Source of the DNA: Verticillium longisporum
Taxonomy: Eukaryota; Ascomycota; Sordariomycetes; Glomerellales; Plectosphaerellaceae
DNA length: 64,000 nucleotides
NCBI GenBank assembly: GCA_019188255.1
Contig: JAETXT010000007.1
Location: forward strand, 1,178,001 to 1,242,000
Reading direction: 5' to 3'
The notes beneath the pieces are model-generated. The model was not told where the DNA came from and did not search any database. It saw only the letters and a list, made by a program, of their open reading frames with translations. Made by a program: the position numbers and the translations under genes. This document shows, piece by piece, positions 22,257-34,450 of the stretch (position 1 is the stretch's first letter; the number at the start of each line of letters is the position of its first letter).

Positions 22257-25200
22257 GCTGGCGGTAGGTGGGTGGTATGGATCAACTTTTGTGGATGGTA
22301 TGGGGTTTGGGTTAGGTGGGTTAGATGTGAGAGTTGTAAATGTGAATAGATCAAGAGGAAAGGGTCTAGGATATCCGTCTTGAGGTAAGAAGGTGAAGAA
22401 ATGGGTTGTTGATGCTGATACTCGAGATTCACAACCTGTTTGGTGGAGGGGCCGAGGAGGATTATATATCCAGAAGGCCAGGGCCAGCCACGCCGTCTTC
22501 AAGTCACCATCGAGAGGGCCTCTTCTGTCTTTCGCTCGAGTCTGACGTCCTTGTTCCAGAAGTCTCCATAAAAACTAGGCAAAACGAGGTGTTTTCACCC
22601 CGTGCCTGGCGTGGACTGAGGTTCCAGAGGAAGGTACCTCTGGCGTCAGCGATCCCCGATGGGCTCTCTGTGTGTCGACTCATGCAAATGCAGCGCCGCG
22701 CTGCGTGGATATGCGGAGGTGGTTGCCATCGGGAACCCAAGAAGAAGCGACCCAAGTTCCCACAGCCTTGTCCCACAAGGAGGTGGGGCATCGTGGTGAG
22801 CAAGGCTCCACAGATTCCAGAAAAAACGTGACAAAGAAATGCCTCCTTTTCTGTACGAAGGCGAGCTAAATAGCGGCCGTTGTGGGGCTTGCCTTGTTTG
22901 AAGGGCTGAGTACAGCCAAGAGAGGTGAAAACAGTACAGAGTCGAGTGGTGGCCCGAGAGGAGGCCGAGGGAAGGCCAAGGATGATGGCAAAAGAAGCGG
23001 GACGGACGGCCTGGCTGCCTGGGTAGGGAAGCCAGGAGGAGCTAGAGGGGTAGTTTCAAGGGTCCATTCCATTCGATATGCGAGACAAGAAAAGCACAGT
23101 GACGGATGTGCGAATCAATGCCTCGGAGGTGCCATAAAAAAACTCCATAAAAGTCGTCGACGGCGCCGTGCCCGGCCCCGTTTTCGCCAACACTGGAGGT
23201 GGATACGCGAGAATGGCGACGAAACAGCGACACGGCCTTGCATCTTGGAAAAAGCTACATCATCATGTCGTTTGCGCTGATAGGTTGACAGACAGATGGT
23301 TCGACCAGGGCCGCTAGTCCTCTTTTGCCGCAAAATGCATTTCGGTACTTGTGCCTCTGAGGGGCCCCTATCATACCATGTAGTTCCATGTTGATATGTC
23401 TCGACCTCTCTTGCTCGGCTTAAGCGTGGTTGGAGAGTGGGAAATTGTGCGGCTTTTCCAAGCCAACAGGAACGCAAGGAAACTTGTAGATAACTGAACT
23501 AGCATCCTTGTCGTCATAGTAGGGTCAAGCCGGCCGCAAAAGGGACACCGGCCGTTTCGATTCTGCAGCGTCGAGGTTTCGGCGTCAGCCGTGAGCAGCG
23601 AAAAAGGATCGGACAGAACGGACGGTGACGAATGAAGGGAACCGGACGCCTTGCCGATAGTGACGCTGGCATCAACACTCGTCTCGATGAACTCGCGGTG
23701 CCCGCTCACTTGCCAGACGGATGCCGTCTGGCTCATCAACGCCGTCATCGTACCTGGGGAACAGGCCGAGGTGGAGGGGATGCCGGCCAGCAGTGGTGTA
23801 TTCGAGCGATGGCAAGGGCAGTGCTTGCGTGAGGTGGTGGCTACAGGGGGTCCACGGGTCCCTGGCAGGCAGAGACAGGCGGTGGGGGCTGGTGTGGTGT
23901 TGATGATGTGCGAACAGCCAATAAATTCCCCGGCATCTTGGCAGCCGCAAGCACATGTGAAGGAAGAGGCGTTTTTGCTGACGGGGTTGGGCTGGCGCTG
24001 CAGGATGCAGGGCGCATGGCGGCACGACGGGCGGCTTGGATCTGGTGTAACGGCGTCAAGCGATAGCCAGGACCCCAACTTGACCGAATGCCGTACCAGC
24101 GCAGCCATCTACCATAGCCACCGTTCAACCCCTCAGCGCCCGAGCGGGCGGTCGGGCGGGCGGGCAAGCAGGTAAGCAGGCAGACGTCTGCTGGTGTGCG
24201 CCATGTTGCTGCAGCATGAGGTCGTGATGCTGTAGGTGACAGTCACGCTTGGCTTGGCGGGTCTTGGGTTGGCTTTGAGACGCCCGCTCGATGCCGCTGA
24301 ATATACCAAGCAACCTCCCTACCGGTGAGCAGTCCTCTGGTGTCCTTCGCCAGTACATGTACAGCCTAACTTGGATCTTGGGCCAGGGTACATGTCGTAG
24401 CGCGGCTGGCGACTCATGCAGATGAGGGGTCTGACGTCTCAAAGATACCCAATAGTTGGTGCTGAACGCTTGCTACCAGTGTTTCGCTCAGAGGAGACCC
24501 TTATCGAATGGCTCCCTGTATGCCCTTGATGCCGTCAGCCTTGATGGCATCCATCAGAGATGACGTTCCACAAAAGCGAGTCGTCGTTGAACCTTGATTG
24601 CACGAGTCGTCGTTGTGCCAAGTCCTGCACGATGAAGGGTCCCACATAATGGGGTCCATCTCTGCTCCGCTCTGACGTCACTTGTGAGAGGGGCCTGCCG
24701 CGGGGGCTTCTAACCAGTCAGAGGCCACCGTCCTAGGTTGCACCTGCAACATGAACATGTCGTTAGCGCGTCGGTCCGAACGATTCACCGGGCAGGCGAG
24801 ACGGAGGAACGGGGGTGCCACCAAAAAAACTCGCCCTCATTCGCTCCTTTTTGAGGCAGCCCCAAGGGAAAAACTGCCCTCATTCGCTGCGTCTCCGTTT
24901 CACCGTGTCAAGTGCACCCCCCCGGCCGATCGCCGGGGCCGGTAGCCTTCGGGCAACGGACGTCGACCGCTCACACCAGCGCCACAATTCTTCGTACCCT
25001 CAGCTCAGAATCCACGCTCCACGCGCTGACCCAGCAATCTGGCCTCCCAAGCATGTCGCCGATGGAATATGACCCGACGTTCTCCAGACCTGTCGCCATT
25101 GCCACCACTGTCGGGGAAAAAACAGCGCGAGAAAGAGAAGAAGAAAAGAAAACCCCCAAGGCGTACGCACTCGGCACAGGAAATAGCCCATCAAGTCACA

Positions 25201-27636
25201 GAGACAACACATTGATGATAGGCGCAATACAGATGCAAGAGTTTAAAAACAGCCAATGTCAGACTTTGAGCACGCCCATCTATCCGTCAAGGTGTATGGT
25301 TGGATCACCCAGGCAGGCAGGCGGGCAGTCAACTCAAACTGTGCGGGCATTTAGTGTGTCCTCTGCAACCCAAAACGTTGGTTGCCCGGTTTTCCTGCTT
25401 GGCACATGGAACACCGGCTGACAGGTGAAAGTCGATCGACATCTCATCTTTGAACTTGACAGATTGACACCGATTGCCCCTCGGGACTTCCACCTCCAGC
25501 CTAATCTGGCGACTGGCAAGCCCGGGCACGTCGTAGTGGCTGCACACCGACAGCTCTCACAGCCCGCCGCCGACTCGGTGTCTTGTCGATCAATCCTGGA
25601 AGGGAGGGCATCTTCATGTGCCAGCTGCCGCCGTGGCATGCTTTTCTTTCAGGTTTGTGAGGAGCGCCTTTCGCTAGGCACGCTTGCCGCCGGCCATTCT
25701 TCGAGTGAGCGCACCGACCGCATCCGTCTTGGAAAATGATCACCTCCTGATCGACCTGGCTGCCGCTTTCCGGGTCGCCAGGCCGAAAAATCACGACATT
25801 CTACCTTTTGCTAGCTGTGTCAACTTGAGCTACGCCATCGGGCATCCACGCCGAGCCTCCCCGTCCTGCATGCCCAGTTCAATGTGGTCATGGCGTCTTC
25901 GGGGTGCGTCGACGACATGTCTCGTCACACCGTTATTCCTGTCTTTCCAGCTGGGTCGTCTGAAGCATGTTGCTTCAATATTGACTATCCCTTATCGCAA
26001 CTACAACGACAAATCGCGCTGGTTGTGGGATACCCGCGCCTTCCCCAGCACCCCGGCAACGACCATGTTGGAATCAGCAGCTTTGACCGCCATCAACACT
26101 AGGCACACTGCAGACGGCTGTCAAAGCGCGCAATACACAAAAGATACATGGCTGCCTGTCGCCTTGAACGCACTCCACCAAAGTCCACAGAAACCCACAC
26201 TATATACTACAAAGTATGGGCCTCGGATGAGCAATCACGTCGTCTCGTCTGAAACTGGAGCAAGCCCAGAACCTCCACGATCGAGACATGTGGGTAAACT
26301 ACCCACCCTGAAAAAAGGGGAGGGGATTGTGACCGATAGAGGAGGGGAAAGCAGCTGACGAAACCGCGCAAGGTGGGTTTCGCCTCGATTGCCTTCCCTT
26401 GATGGACGAGGTAGACGGGGTAGGCATAGTGGTGGGCACGACGCAGAACTCCAATGCGAATGAGCGAAGAGACAGAGAGGGTGGGAGGCAGCCGATGGCC
26501 TCAAGGGCCATGAGCGACCGCTGTTTGCTCGTCGAATGTCGGCGGTCTCCGATCCGTTCCTTCTTTCCGATGTGAGACTGTAGAGGTCAACGGCCCCGGG
26601 TCTACCCTCTGGCATCGGTTGCGGGCACCGCAGCACCTCAAGCACTCATCTCAGTCATCTCCTCCTGATCTGTAGTGGTCCGGACTCCGCAAAGGAAGTG
26701 TCGACGCGCAAAAGTCAGCGGCACGCTCACAGAGAATCGCAAGGTCACTCCAGACCTCAACTACAACGACACGATACGTAGTTGGCGGTGCCTGTTACCA
26801 AGCTGTATCACTGCCAAAGGCGTGACGAATGTCCACCCGCATGTCCTGGGAACCATAAACCCCAGCGAACCCACATTGAAGAGGCGCATACTCACCATGC
26901 AAATCATCGTGTCGTCGCATGCCCCCCTCCTCTTCACGAGAACCGTCCCCTCCTTTTCCCCGCCTTTCTTGGCCCAGCACAATGCAACGGCCCTTCCAGA
27001 GAAGCGTGGATCGTCCACAATTAAATTCACCGGGTTTCCTCTCTGCGCAGTTCCGGATCGCATTATTGGCCGACTCCTCGGGTTCACGCGATGGGGTCGG
27101 CCCCGAACGAACCGAAATGTACGGATTCGTGTGATGCAATCTTGCCGTAAAGTTGATGTTGCGGATCACGGAGTGACGCTCTCTGCACAAGTACTGCTGT
27201 AATTCAAGGAGTTCACGTTAGCGAGGCTGACTTGTCGCACAGGCGGCATCGCCAAGTTCACATGGGATGATGTGGCCTCTTGAGGCATTCGCCTCTCAAC
27301 GATCATGGATACACCCACAGGTTGGGCCTGACTGAGTTTGAAGGTCTTGGATGCGGTGAGGCCTTGTTTCGGGCGCAGCCAGGCCCCCGAAATTAAGGAG
27401 TTGTATGTGGATGGTGTGGATGGAATGTCGCATCTGACGTTCAAGACTGAATTATTCATCTACTATCAACACCTGGAGTAGAATGAGTGCGGTATGCTTG
27501 TCCAAGGTGGCTTACCTTAGCAAGCCAGCTGCTTGAATGTGGATACCTCGGGCCCGCCATGATTGGTCCGCAGAGCTTGTGTTTGAGGGGTCATATGTTT
27601 GCGTAATCATCTCTTCTCCAACAAGCACAGCAGCAA
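22257..27636. other. Gene-poor region, 5.4 kb
   Basis: No supportable protein gene. The longest frames are 23371-24108 (-, 245 codons, Cys/Thr-rich, start MAALVRHSV) and 25684-26358 (+, 224 codons). Neither has a recognised domain, splice partner or clear coding composition. The part next to the HAD gene is its promoter. A small-gene, lncRNA or decayed-element origin cannot be excluded by eye. Confidence 0.55.
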
Positions 27637-27708
27637 GTTTCGATAGCTCAGGGGTAGAGCAATCGGCTGCAGTCCGATAGGTCAGGCGTTCAAATCGCCT
27701 TCGAAACT
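27637..27708 (+). tRNA. tRNA-Cys (anticodon GCA)
   Basis: A 72-nt intronless cloverleaf. The acceptor stem is GTTTCGA paired with TCGAAAC (27637-27643 and 27701-27707), with discriminator T. D stem GCTC/GAGC, anticodon stem ATCGG/CCGAT around loop CTGCAGT (anticodon GCA), variable loop AGGTC, and T stem AGGCG/CGCCT around TTCAAAT. A T5 run at 27713-27717 is the RNA polymerase III terminator. It stands alone in a gene-poor region. Confidence 0.95.
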
Positions 27709-27712
27709 TCTC

Positions 27713-27717
27713 TTTTT
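27713..27717 (+). terminator. RNA polymerase III T-run terminator
   Basis: Five T residues start four bases after the tRNA-Cys discriminator base. Confidence 0.85.
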
Positions 27718-28758
27718 GCCCTTTCTCTCATGATCACTCCATCATGCAGAATCTTGGCATATTTGCCTGGTAGCAATTTTTTGCTGACTACACACGAACA
27801 CATAGATTCCACGTGACGCGGCCGTTGCTGTATCTACCTAGGTAGGTGGGTAGCTAGGCTCATGATATGGTAGGCAGTTGATATTCCGCGGTAGGATATT
27901 TCGCATCGTGGTGAGTGATGTGTTTAGTTTCAAGTCTGAATGTTTCAATAGAATGTGTTGCTTCATTGCGACTCTTGTTCTTGTGGCATATCATCAGGAA
28001 TGTGGTTGTCAGGACGCCCTCTATTGCAAAATTTGATTGCCGCATGTCGGAGCCACGACCCTTTTCGTCATGGATGCGTGGCAAACAAGACGCTTTGTGG
28101 TTCAAATCGGCCATTGACGAGTGCGCCGAGGACTTTTGTTTCCCGATTTATATCCATACCCCCTGGATGGTCAAGCCAGACGGGACCGTTGGATTCGTGC
28201 AAGTTCTTACATCGTCAAGGCATGTGGCTGCCCGTAGCCAGCAATATCGCGGCTTCTGGAGTGTGTTGATCTGACGTGGTGAGTCTCCCAGGCGGTGAGT
28301 ACCGGACTATTTAGCCAGTTCAATGATTTTTCTGTCGTGTGTCCAAGCATGCTCCCTCTGTTCATCGCCATGCATCACTGTCATGTCCACGGCTTGAGGT
28401 CAATGTGGTCAACGTCATCAAGCAGCCACGCGTTGCTGAATCCCGAAAGGTGTGTTTAGAAACTTTGGTCTCACGATGTCAAAAGATCTTGGTGTTGTAT
28501 TGCGATCGATTTCCCACGCTTATGGACTTGAGGCAAAGCGTCATTAAGACGAGACTGCCAGGCCTTGTGGCTAGTATACTGCCCGATATACACCCCGAGA
28601 CCGAACCATCCAAACGGTGACAAGCTCCGCCATATTTCTAGCAGCGGATAGCACGCGTGAATTTGCCTTTCTCAGTCATAGCAGCAGCCGTAAATAGGTT
28701 ACTTAGATATCCTCCGCCATCCTTCCAGATACTATTCAGGAAGAATAGCCATTCGTGT

Positions 28759-28951
28759 CGGATCTAGCCAAGTTCGCTAGGTTCGAGAAGATTCTAGGCC
28801 GAGGCATTGACTTTGAGAATGATATAGTGAGCGGCCTAGAGCTGGGCTATCCGCTCCTCTCTATATAGATCGTCGAGGAATGGCCGCTCTCCCGTGCCCG
28901 CCTGATGGCGCAGATTGTAGATCGCGCTTCTGACCACACTGTGAATGAGTG
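28759..28951 (+). pseudogene. Possible protein-coding remnant, unidentified
   Basis: One frame reads SDLAKFARFEKILGRGIDF and continues with ordinary amino-acid composition to a stop at about 28879, then goes on (EEWPLSRARLMAQIVDRA) to a second stop. This is more protein-like than its surroundings. No family is recognised. It may be a decayed transposon or gene fragment, or chance. Confidence 0.25.
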
Positions 28952-29893
28952 AGTGGCCAGTCATTGGGCAAGAGAGTACCTATCTGACTGAGCGTGCCTA
29001 GGATTTACTTCCGAACTTAGGGTGTGGGCGAACATGCCTGGCTAAACGGAGAACATGCTTGCCTCCCACATGCCAGTCCTCGAGGACCAGAGTCTGCTAA
29101 AACCTCAACCGGATGCTGCATTCGTATCCGCCGGATTTAGTCTAGAACACGTCATACCCTTTGCCGGGGACGAGGCTGGTGAGAGCATCGGCTGCCATGT
29201 ACACCGACAGAGACATAACACCCTGCTCCTTGTCGCGAACCTGCCAGAAGAGCCATGGCCAAGAGATCTACATGTAAAATAGCTCAAACAACAGCACAGG
29301 AACAGGTCTGTGTACCTTATGGACGAGGTACACCTCGCCGGCACAGGCTCAACACGGCGCATGAGAAGTTCGCTTCAGTTTTCCGGCAAACCGTTGCATC
29401 CCAGGATGCCGATCAAGTTTGGCCAGAGACCTTCATCTCGATAAGAGCACTACTGGAATGGTGATGGATCAATAGTCACATGTTTTGTGCCCGGCGAACG
29501 AAGCAGTCCTGACGAACCAAACCCTTGAAATGGCCCATCCAGGTCCGGTTTTGCGGAACACGATGCAGACAAACACGCAAGGAACAACACCCAACAGACG
29601 CATCGATCAAAAGGGAGCACACAAAGCTCATGTCTCAGTTGGACCAGGACCATCAAGTAGATGGCCGTGAGCAAGGTCGTGTCATGTATACGCAAATCCC
29701 GGGGAGCCATCGTCCTCCCCACGCCTTGGTGCCCGCTTTACGCGGGGGCACTCGGCATGTTTTCTGAGCGACACGTGCAGTCACGACCGTCCTGCACGTT
29801 CCATACGTGTCCCCCAACCGCTCCCAAGCCGCCGAAGACACCACGCCAGCTGTATACATATCCTTCTATCCTCCATCCCCCGCCACATGCCCC

Positions 29894-30688
29894 TCACTGC
29901 AGGTTCACAAACAGGCCGCCGTCCACGAGCAGCTGCGCGCCGGTGACGTAGCCGCTCAGCTCGTCGCAGCCGAGGAAGACGGCGGGGCCGGCGAGGTCAT
30001 GGGGCACGCCGGTGCGGCCGAGGGGGATGCGGCCCTCCATGTAGGTGCGCTTGGCGTCGTCGTTGAGGTCCTCCTCGTTGAGCTGGGTCTTGATGGTGCC
30101 GGGCAGCAGGGCGTTGCAGCGGATGCCGTGGCGGCCGAGGGCGACGGCGGTGCTCTGCATGAGCGACAGCACGCCGGCCTTGGTGGGGGTGTAGTGCGTC
30201 TGCAGGCCGCCGCCGACGAGGCCCGAGAGGGACGAGACGCCGATGATGCTGCCGCCGGGCGGCGACTGGGCGGCCATCTGGCGCGCGGCGGCCTGCACAA
30301 AGTAGAAGGCGCCGTCGAGGTTCGTGCGCACCGTCCGCGTGAACAGGTCGGGCGTCAGGTCGAGAAACTCGGCAAACGTGCAGATGCCGGCGTTGGACAC
30401 GCAAATGTCGAGCCGCCCGTTGCCCGCGTGCTGCACGGCCAGCTCGACCGTCGCCGCCGCCGTGGCCGGCTCGCGGATGTCGCCCGTCAGGTGGGCGAGG
30501 CGGCCCGGCGCCGACGCGGCCTCGGCGATGAGCGAGTCGAGGTGAGGCTGGTCCTTCTCGAGGCCGAGGTGGTTGACGACAACGTTGGCGCCCTGGCGGA
30601 GGTATTCGAGGGCAATGGCACGGCCAATGCCCGTTGTGCCGCCCGAGATGATGGCCGTCTTGCCGACGAGGAGGTTTGTAGGCGCCAT
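29894..30688 (-). CDS. LRA1: L-rhamnose 1-dehydrogenase (short-chain dehydrogenase/reductase)
   Basis: A single exon of 264 aa. It is a classical SDR: the cofactor motif TGxxxGIG appears as SGGTTGIGRA near residues 15-24, NAG as VSNAGICTF, catalytic Ser in GVSSLSGLVGG and YxxxK as YTPTKAG near 172. The end ALLPGTIKTQLNEEDL ... GRIPLGRTG ... VTGAQLLVDGGLFVNLQ closely resembles fungal L-rhamnose 1-dehydrogenase (LRA1/LraA), which oxidises L-rhamnofuranose to L-rhamnono-1,4-lactone in the cytosol. Its neighbour 1.3 kb away is an L-rhamnonate dehydratase on the same strand, which supports the call. The promoter side holds a TG-rich microsatellite just upstream of the ATG. No frame lesions. Cofactor preference cannot be read from the sequence. 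Confidence 0.82.
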   Translation of the reverse strand: MAPTNLLVGKTAIISGGTTGIGRAIALEYLRQGANVVVNHLGLEKDQPHLDSLIAEAASAPGRLAHLTGDIREPATAAATVELAVQHAGNGRLDICVSNAGICTFAEFLDLTPDLFTRTVRTNLDGAFYFVQAAARQMAAQSPPGGSIIGVSSLSGLVGGGLQTHYTPTKAGVLSLMQSTAVALGRHGIRCNALLPGTIKTQLNEEDLNDDAKRTYMEGRIPLGRTGVPHDLAGPAVFLGCDELSGYVTGAQLLVDGGLFVNLQ

Positions 30689-32004
30689 GGCGGTTGTGTG
30701 TGTGAGTGTGTGTGTGTGAGGCCTCAGGTGCCTGAAGCTGGTTTCGGTCTGGAGGAGGGGCCACCGAGGGGTCGTGAGAATAGGAGGGGCAAGGCAGCAG
30801 GGGCAGCAGCGAGTGAGGGGTCGTGACTGCTGAGGGTGAGCAAGAAGCAGTGTGTCGATGAGACCAATGAATCGGCAGAAAGTACGAATCGGTCAGACAA
30901 TCGGCCAGACAAGAATCGGACAGAGTTGAGGTGTCTGAGGCAACGGAGATGGAGCAGATACGATGGCAGGAAAGCAAAATGTCACGATGGAGCGAGATGG
31001 AGTGTATGGACAGCCTATTTAACACACAAAATACAGCAAGGGATCCGCCGAGGCGTGACAGCCGCCGTGCATCCCGTGAGCAAAAACCGCCTACAGGCAA
31101 GGTACCTGTCCTGGGCAACTTGAGGTACCTGCCTACTTCCAGTGCTTGTAGCGGCACTCCTCCATAAGTCCGCCTTGCCCGCCCGTCTGTAAGTGCTCCC
31201 CCCTCTTCTTCTTCTTCCTCTCTCCGTCTCTCCTACTCATCCACGCAACGCGACTCGGTCCCCGGGTTGGAGGCTCCCAGACCTTAAAGGCCCAAGAGGA
31301 TCCCGCCAGGGCACCGTCCAGTGGAACCCACTCCCCTGGAGGCCCCCTGACAGGCTTCCCTTGTGCCGCCAAGAGGGGGGGCAAGGGGGGTTTGCCAGCA
31401 GCGAGCGCAAAGGGGGGCGCGCGCAGATCCACTGGATGGGGGTCCCCTAGACTGCCCCGCGTCGCCCCGCGCTTCGGGCGCAATTGCAGCGAGACGCAAC
31501 TTTGCGCGGATGGCGGGCCCCGAAAAATTGTACTTGGTGCAGCGGGCACACAAATCGCCCATCATGACACCAGCGAGCCACGAATGCAATGCTGTTTCGG
31601 AACCGTCGTCCGACAAATGGCATTCGACCTGCGGCGTCCGTAGAGAACAGCGTCGCATCGATGCAGCTGTTTCATCTCGCGTGATTGGTGGGCTTGGAGG
31701 GAGATGACACCATTTTCTACAGTACATATCCGTGGGGGCATCTCATGATGATCGATCATCGGCAAGTGAGTGAAAGGTGTCAGGGACAGCGCTACGACAA
31801 CGAGCCTGAGACCATGTTCATTGTGTTTATTCCAAAGGCATCCCTTCCCCTCGCAATCGAGGCAAAAATATGCTGCGTGATGCTAAACTTGAAATTCATT
31901 CTCTACTCCAAAATTGGTATTCGTCTACATCATTTCGTTCCCAAGCCCGTACCCGATTTGTACAAACCGCACTCGCATGCATGCACCATCCTTCTTCCAT
32001 TCGT
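30689..32004. other. Intergenic region upstream of LRA1
   Basis: About 1.3 kb between the LRA1 start and the end of the rhamnonate dehydratase frame. It begins with a TG-rich run just before LRA1 and has a GC-rich stretch around 31290-31530 with no convincing gene. It presumably holds the LRA1 promoter. Confidence 0.6.
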
Positions 32005-33697
32005 CTAGTTTGTCGCCACGGGCTCGGCGCTGCCCGTCGTCAGCTCCTGCACCTTGGCCGTAATGTCGTGGACGACGCCGTTGACGCCGTTGGTGGTGGT
32101 GGTGGCGGTGCCGTTGACGCCGTTGGTCTTGGCCTCCTCGACGGGGGCGGCGACGGCAGCGGCGGGCGCCGCCTCCTCCTTGGGGGCCTCGGCGGCCTTG
32201 GGGGCCTCGACCTCCGGTGCGGCGGGCGTCAGGGCGGCGACGGGCGCCGGGTTGAGCCACCTGTCGGCGGAGATGAGCTTGGAGCGGGCGGCGGGGTTGA
32301 GCGTCAGGCCGAAGCCGGGCTTGTCGAGATCGTCGGGCGTGAGTTAACCCTTGTTGGGCATGGGCTCGTGGAGGAAGCGGTCGCCAAAGACGTGCTGCAC
32401 GCTCTCTCCGTCGGGCGAGTAGGCGAGGTACTCCTGGAAGGGCGTGTTGGGCTGCGACAGGACAAAGTGGTAGCTGTAGGGGCCGCTGGCGTGGGGCACA
32501 ACGGGAATGTCGTAGGCGGCCGCCATGGCCGACACCTTGAGCAGCTCGGTCAGGCCACCGAGCCACATGACGTCGGGCTGGATGATGTCGAGGTTGCGGC
32601 CCTCGACGAGCTTGCGGAAGCCGTAGCGCGAGTACTCGTGCTCGCCCGTCGTGAACTTCTTGGTGGGGTGGGCGCGCTTGATCTGCTCAAAGCCGTCCGT
32701 GTCATCGGGCGACAGGCACTCCTCCCACCAGTTGATGTTGATGTCCTCGCAGGCCTTGGCGAGCTCGATGATGTAGGACACGTTGAGCGACATGTAGCAG
32801 TCGACCATGAGGGGGAAGTCGGGGCCGACGCTCTCGCGCATGGCGCGCAGGTACTCGACGTTCTTCTTGAGGCCAATGTGGCCCTCGTCGGGGCAGTAGG
32901 GCAGGGCGACCTTGGCACCCCAGAAGCCCATGGCCTTGGCGGCGGGCGGGTTGGGGCCGGTGCAGTAGAAGTCCATGCGGTCCTTGGTGGCACCACCGAT
33001 GAGCTTGTAGACGGGCTCGTTCCTCAGCTTGCCGAGGAGATCCCAGAGGGCGAGGTCGATGACGGAGATGATGGCAATCGGGAGACCCTTGCGTCCGTAG
33101 AACATGGAGGATCGGTACATCTGCTCGAAGAGGAGGTTGGTGTCGCGGGGTCGGCGCCGATGAGGAAGCGCTCAAAGTGCTGGTGGACGAGCCAGCAGGC
33201 CGGGGGCCACCGAAGCCCGTGGCGAAGCCGACAGTGCCGTCGGTGGCCTCAATCTCGACGAAGAAGGAGCCGAGGACGTTGATGCCCCAGCTGGTACGGG
33301 ACTTGCGGTACTTCTCCCATCGCGAAGAGGGGGTCGAGATGGGCGAGTCGATCAGCCTGTATCGATGGGCGCCTTGTTAGCCTATTCTCTTTCTTCTTTG
33401 TTCTCTCTTCTCGACATTCTTTGGTTTCTTGCCCACCCCCCTCGCCTGGCTTGCCAATGCCCCGGGGGCCCGCCAACGCTTGGCACCCTGGGCATTGGAG
33501 AACCAGGTCGTCCAGAAAGCAGTTTTGTTCTTCACCCAGAAATGCAGCAGATCGGACTCAGAACAGAAGGGAAGAATGGATCAAACTCACCAGTGACCAC
33601 CCTTGACGTTGTGGTAATCGCCTCCAGCACCGACGCCGTCGATGACATAGGACCGGACGGCCTTGATGGTGGGGAACTGCCTGACGCCGGACGCCAT
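32005..33697 (-). CDS. LRA3: L-rhamnonate dehydratase (enolase superfamily), with two frameshifts and an in-frame stop
   Basis: Exon 1 is 33591-33697 (MASGVRQFPTIKAVRSYVID ... GGHW); exon 2 starts at 33356 (LIDSPISTPSSRWEKYRKS). The protein is in the MR/MLE family: MFYGRKGLPIAIISVIDLAL, GPNPPAAKAMGFWGAKV, metal-ligand region PLMVDCYMSLN, NWWEECLSPDD, GEHEYSRYGFRKL and the catalytic-His region VVPHASGPYSYHF. It converts L-rhamnonate to 2-keto-3-deoxy-L-rhamnonate. Three lesions: a base appears missing in the G5 run at 33202-33206 and another in G4 at 33147-33150 (plus-strand letters), and TAA at 32344-32346 sits where relatives carry a Tyr-like sense codon before LTPDDLDKPGFGLTLNP. After TAA the frame stays open 112 codons: first the normal family C-terminus, then an Ala/Pro/Glu tail with two TNGVNG copies. 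Either a mis-sequenced gene or a decaying one. Confidence 0.8.
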
Positions 33698-34393
33698 TGT
33701 GTCGCAGTTTCGATGTTGTGTGATGGAGAGAGAAAGAGAGAGAGAGAGTCGGGTGGGTTGACGGTGATGATGCGATGAGGGGTCGCTTCACACGTTGAAG
33801 ATGGGGGAGGAGGGGTGAAGGAGGAAGAGGAAAGAGGGTGAGGAAGGGACGGGAATATAGTCGAGTCGAGAGGTGGGAGCAGAAGGGGGTTATCAATGGC
33901 CGGCCGTTACGGCACAGTGGTGCGGTCGAGGGTCGGCGTCAGCCTACTGTCGGGGATTCTCTCTGCTCTGGCCGATCCAGGGCAGGAACGCACCCACGGC
34001 GGGCGCGGCGGGCGGCACCTACGAATTGCTACAATGGGCAGTAGTGGGGGGCGGGCGCCATCGAGGAATCACGAGAGATTGATGGAAGCTTTTTGTGCAT
34101 CGGGAAGAGATGCACCGACATAGTGGGACCGGTCCGGTCTGGGGGTGAGAGGGCCAGAGGGAGAGGGACAAGAGCCACCCGCACTGGAAGCTGAAGCCCG
34201 CGAGCTGAGCACGCAGGCAGACTGGCAGGCAGGTGAGGTGACAGAAGTCTGGACTATCTGGAAAAGCCGAATAGGGTAGCTGTCATGGTGCGTGGTGTTG
34301 CCGTTCTCGATCCGAGGAGACAATCGCATTCTGTTGACGTGGCCCCTTGTGTTGTCTGAATTCCATGTCTGTGTGCCTTTTACGTTACACGTA

Positions 34394-34450
34394 GCTACCT
34401 ACCTACCTACCTACCTAGGCTTGCTAGGTAGGTACATAGGCAGGTACATG
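34394..34450. repeat. CTACCTACC / CCTAGG palindrome cluster
   Basis: Four CTAC units, then CCTAGG, then the inverted TAGGTAGGTACATAGG segment; together they can fold into a hairpin. Same dispersed family as at 10681-10759. Confidence 0.75.

Larger units (their letters stand above)
27709..29893. other. Gene-poor region with possible decayed element
   Basis: No intact gene. A CCTAGGTAGG palindrome copy lies near 27834-27849. Open frames at 27915-28274 and 28339-28620 (+) are unrecognised. A stretch at about 28759-28951 reads as coding-like in one frame but is broken by a stop (separate entry). Confidence 0.5.

Noticed and set aside
23371..24108. 245-codon Cys/Thr-rich minus-strand frame
   Set aside because: No signal peptide, domain or supporting neighbour; the opposite strand is also open. 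Kept only as a candidate within the gene-poor region.
25684..26358. 224-codon plus-strand frame
   Set aside because: Mixed composition without domain or splice logic; ends in a low-complexity basic stretch.
29807..30826. 339-codon plus-strand open frame
   Set aside because: Antisense shadow of the L-rhamnose dehydrogenase in GC-rich DNA; no domain.
32310..32346. A tiny intron removing the TAA in rhamnonate dehydratase
   Set aside because: The only GT-AG pair nearby would give an intron of about 29 nt, too short for fungal splicing, and would delete conserved residues.
31870..33282. 470-codon plus-strand open frame
   Set aside because: It runs antisense to the rhamnonate dehydratase, has Gly/Val-rich low-complexity composition, and the opposite strand shows clear family motifs.
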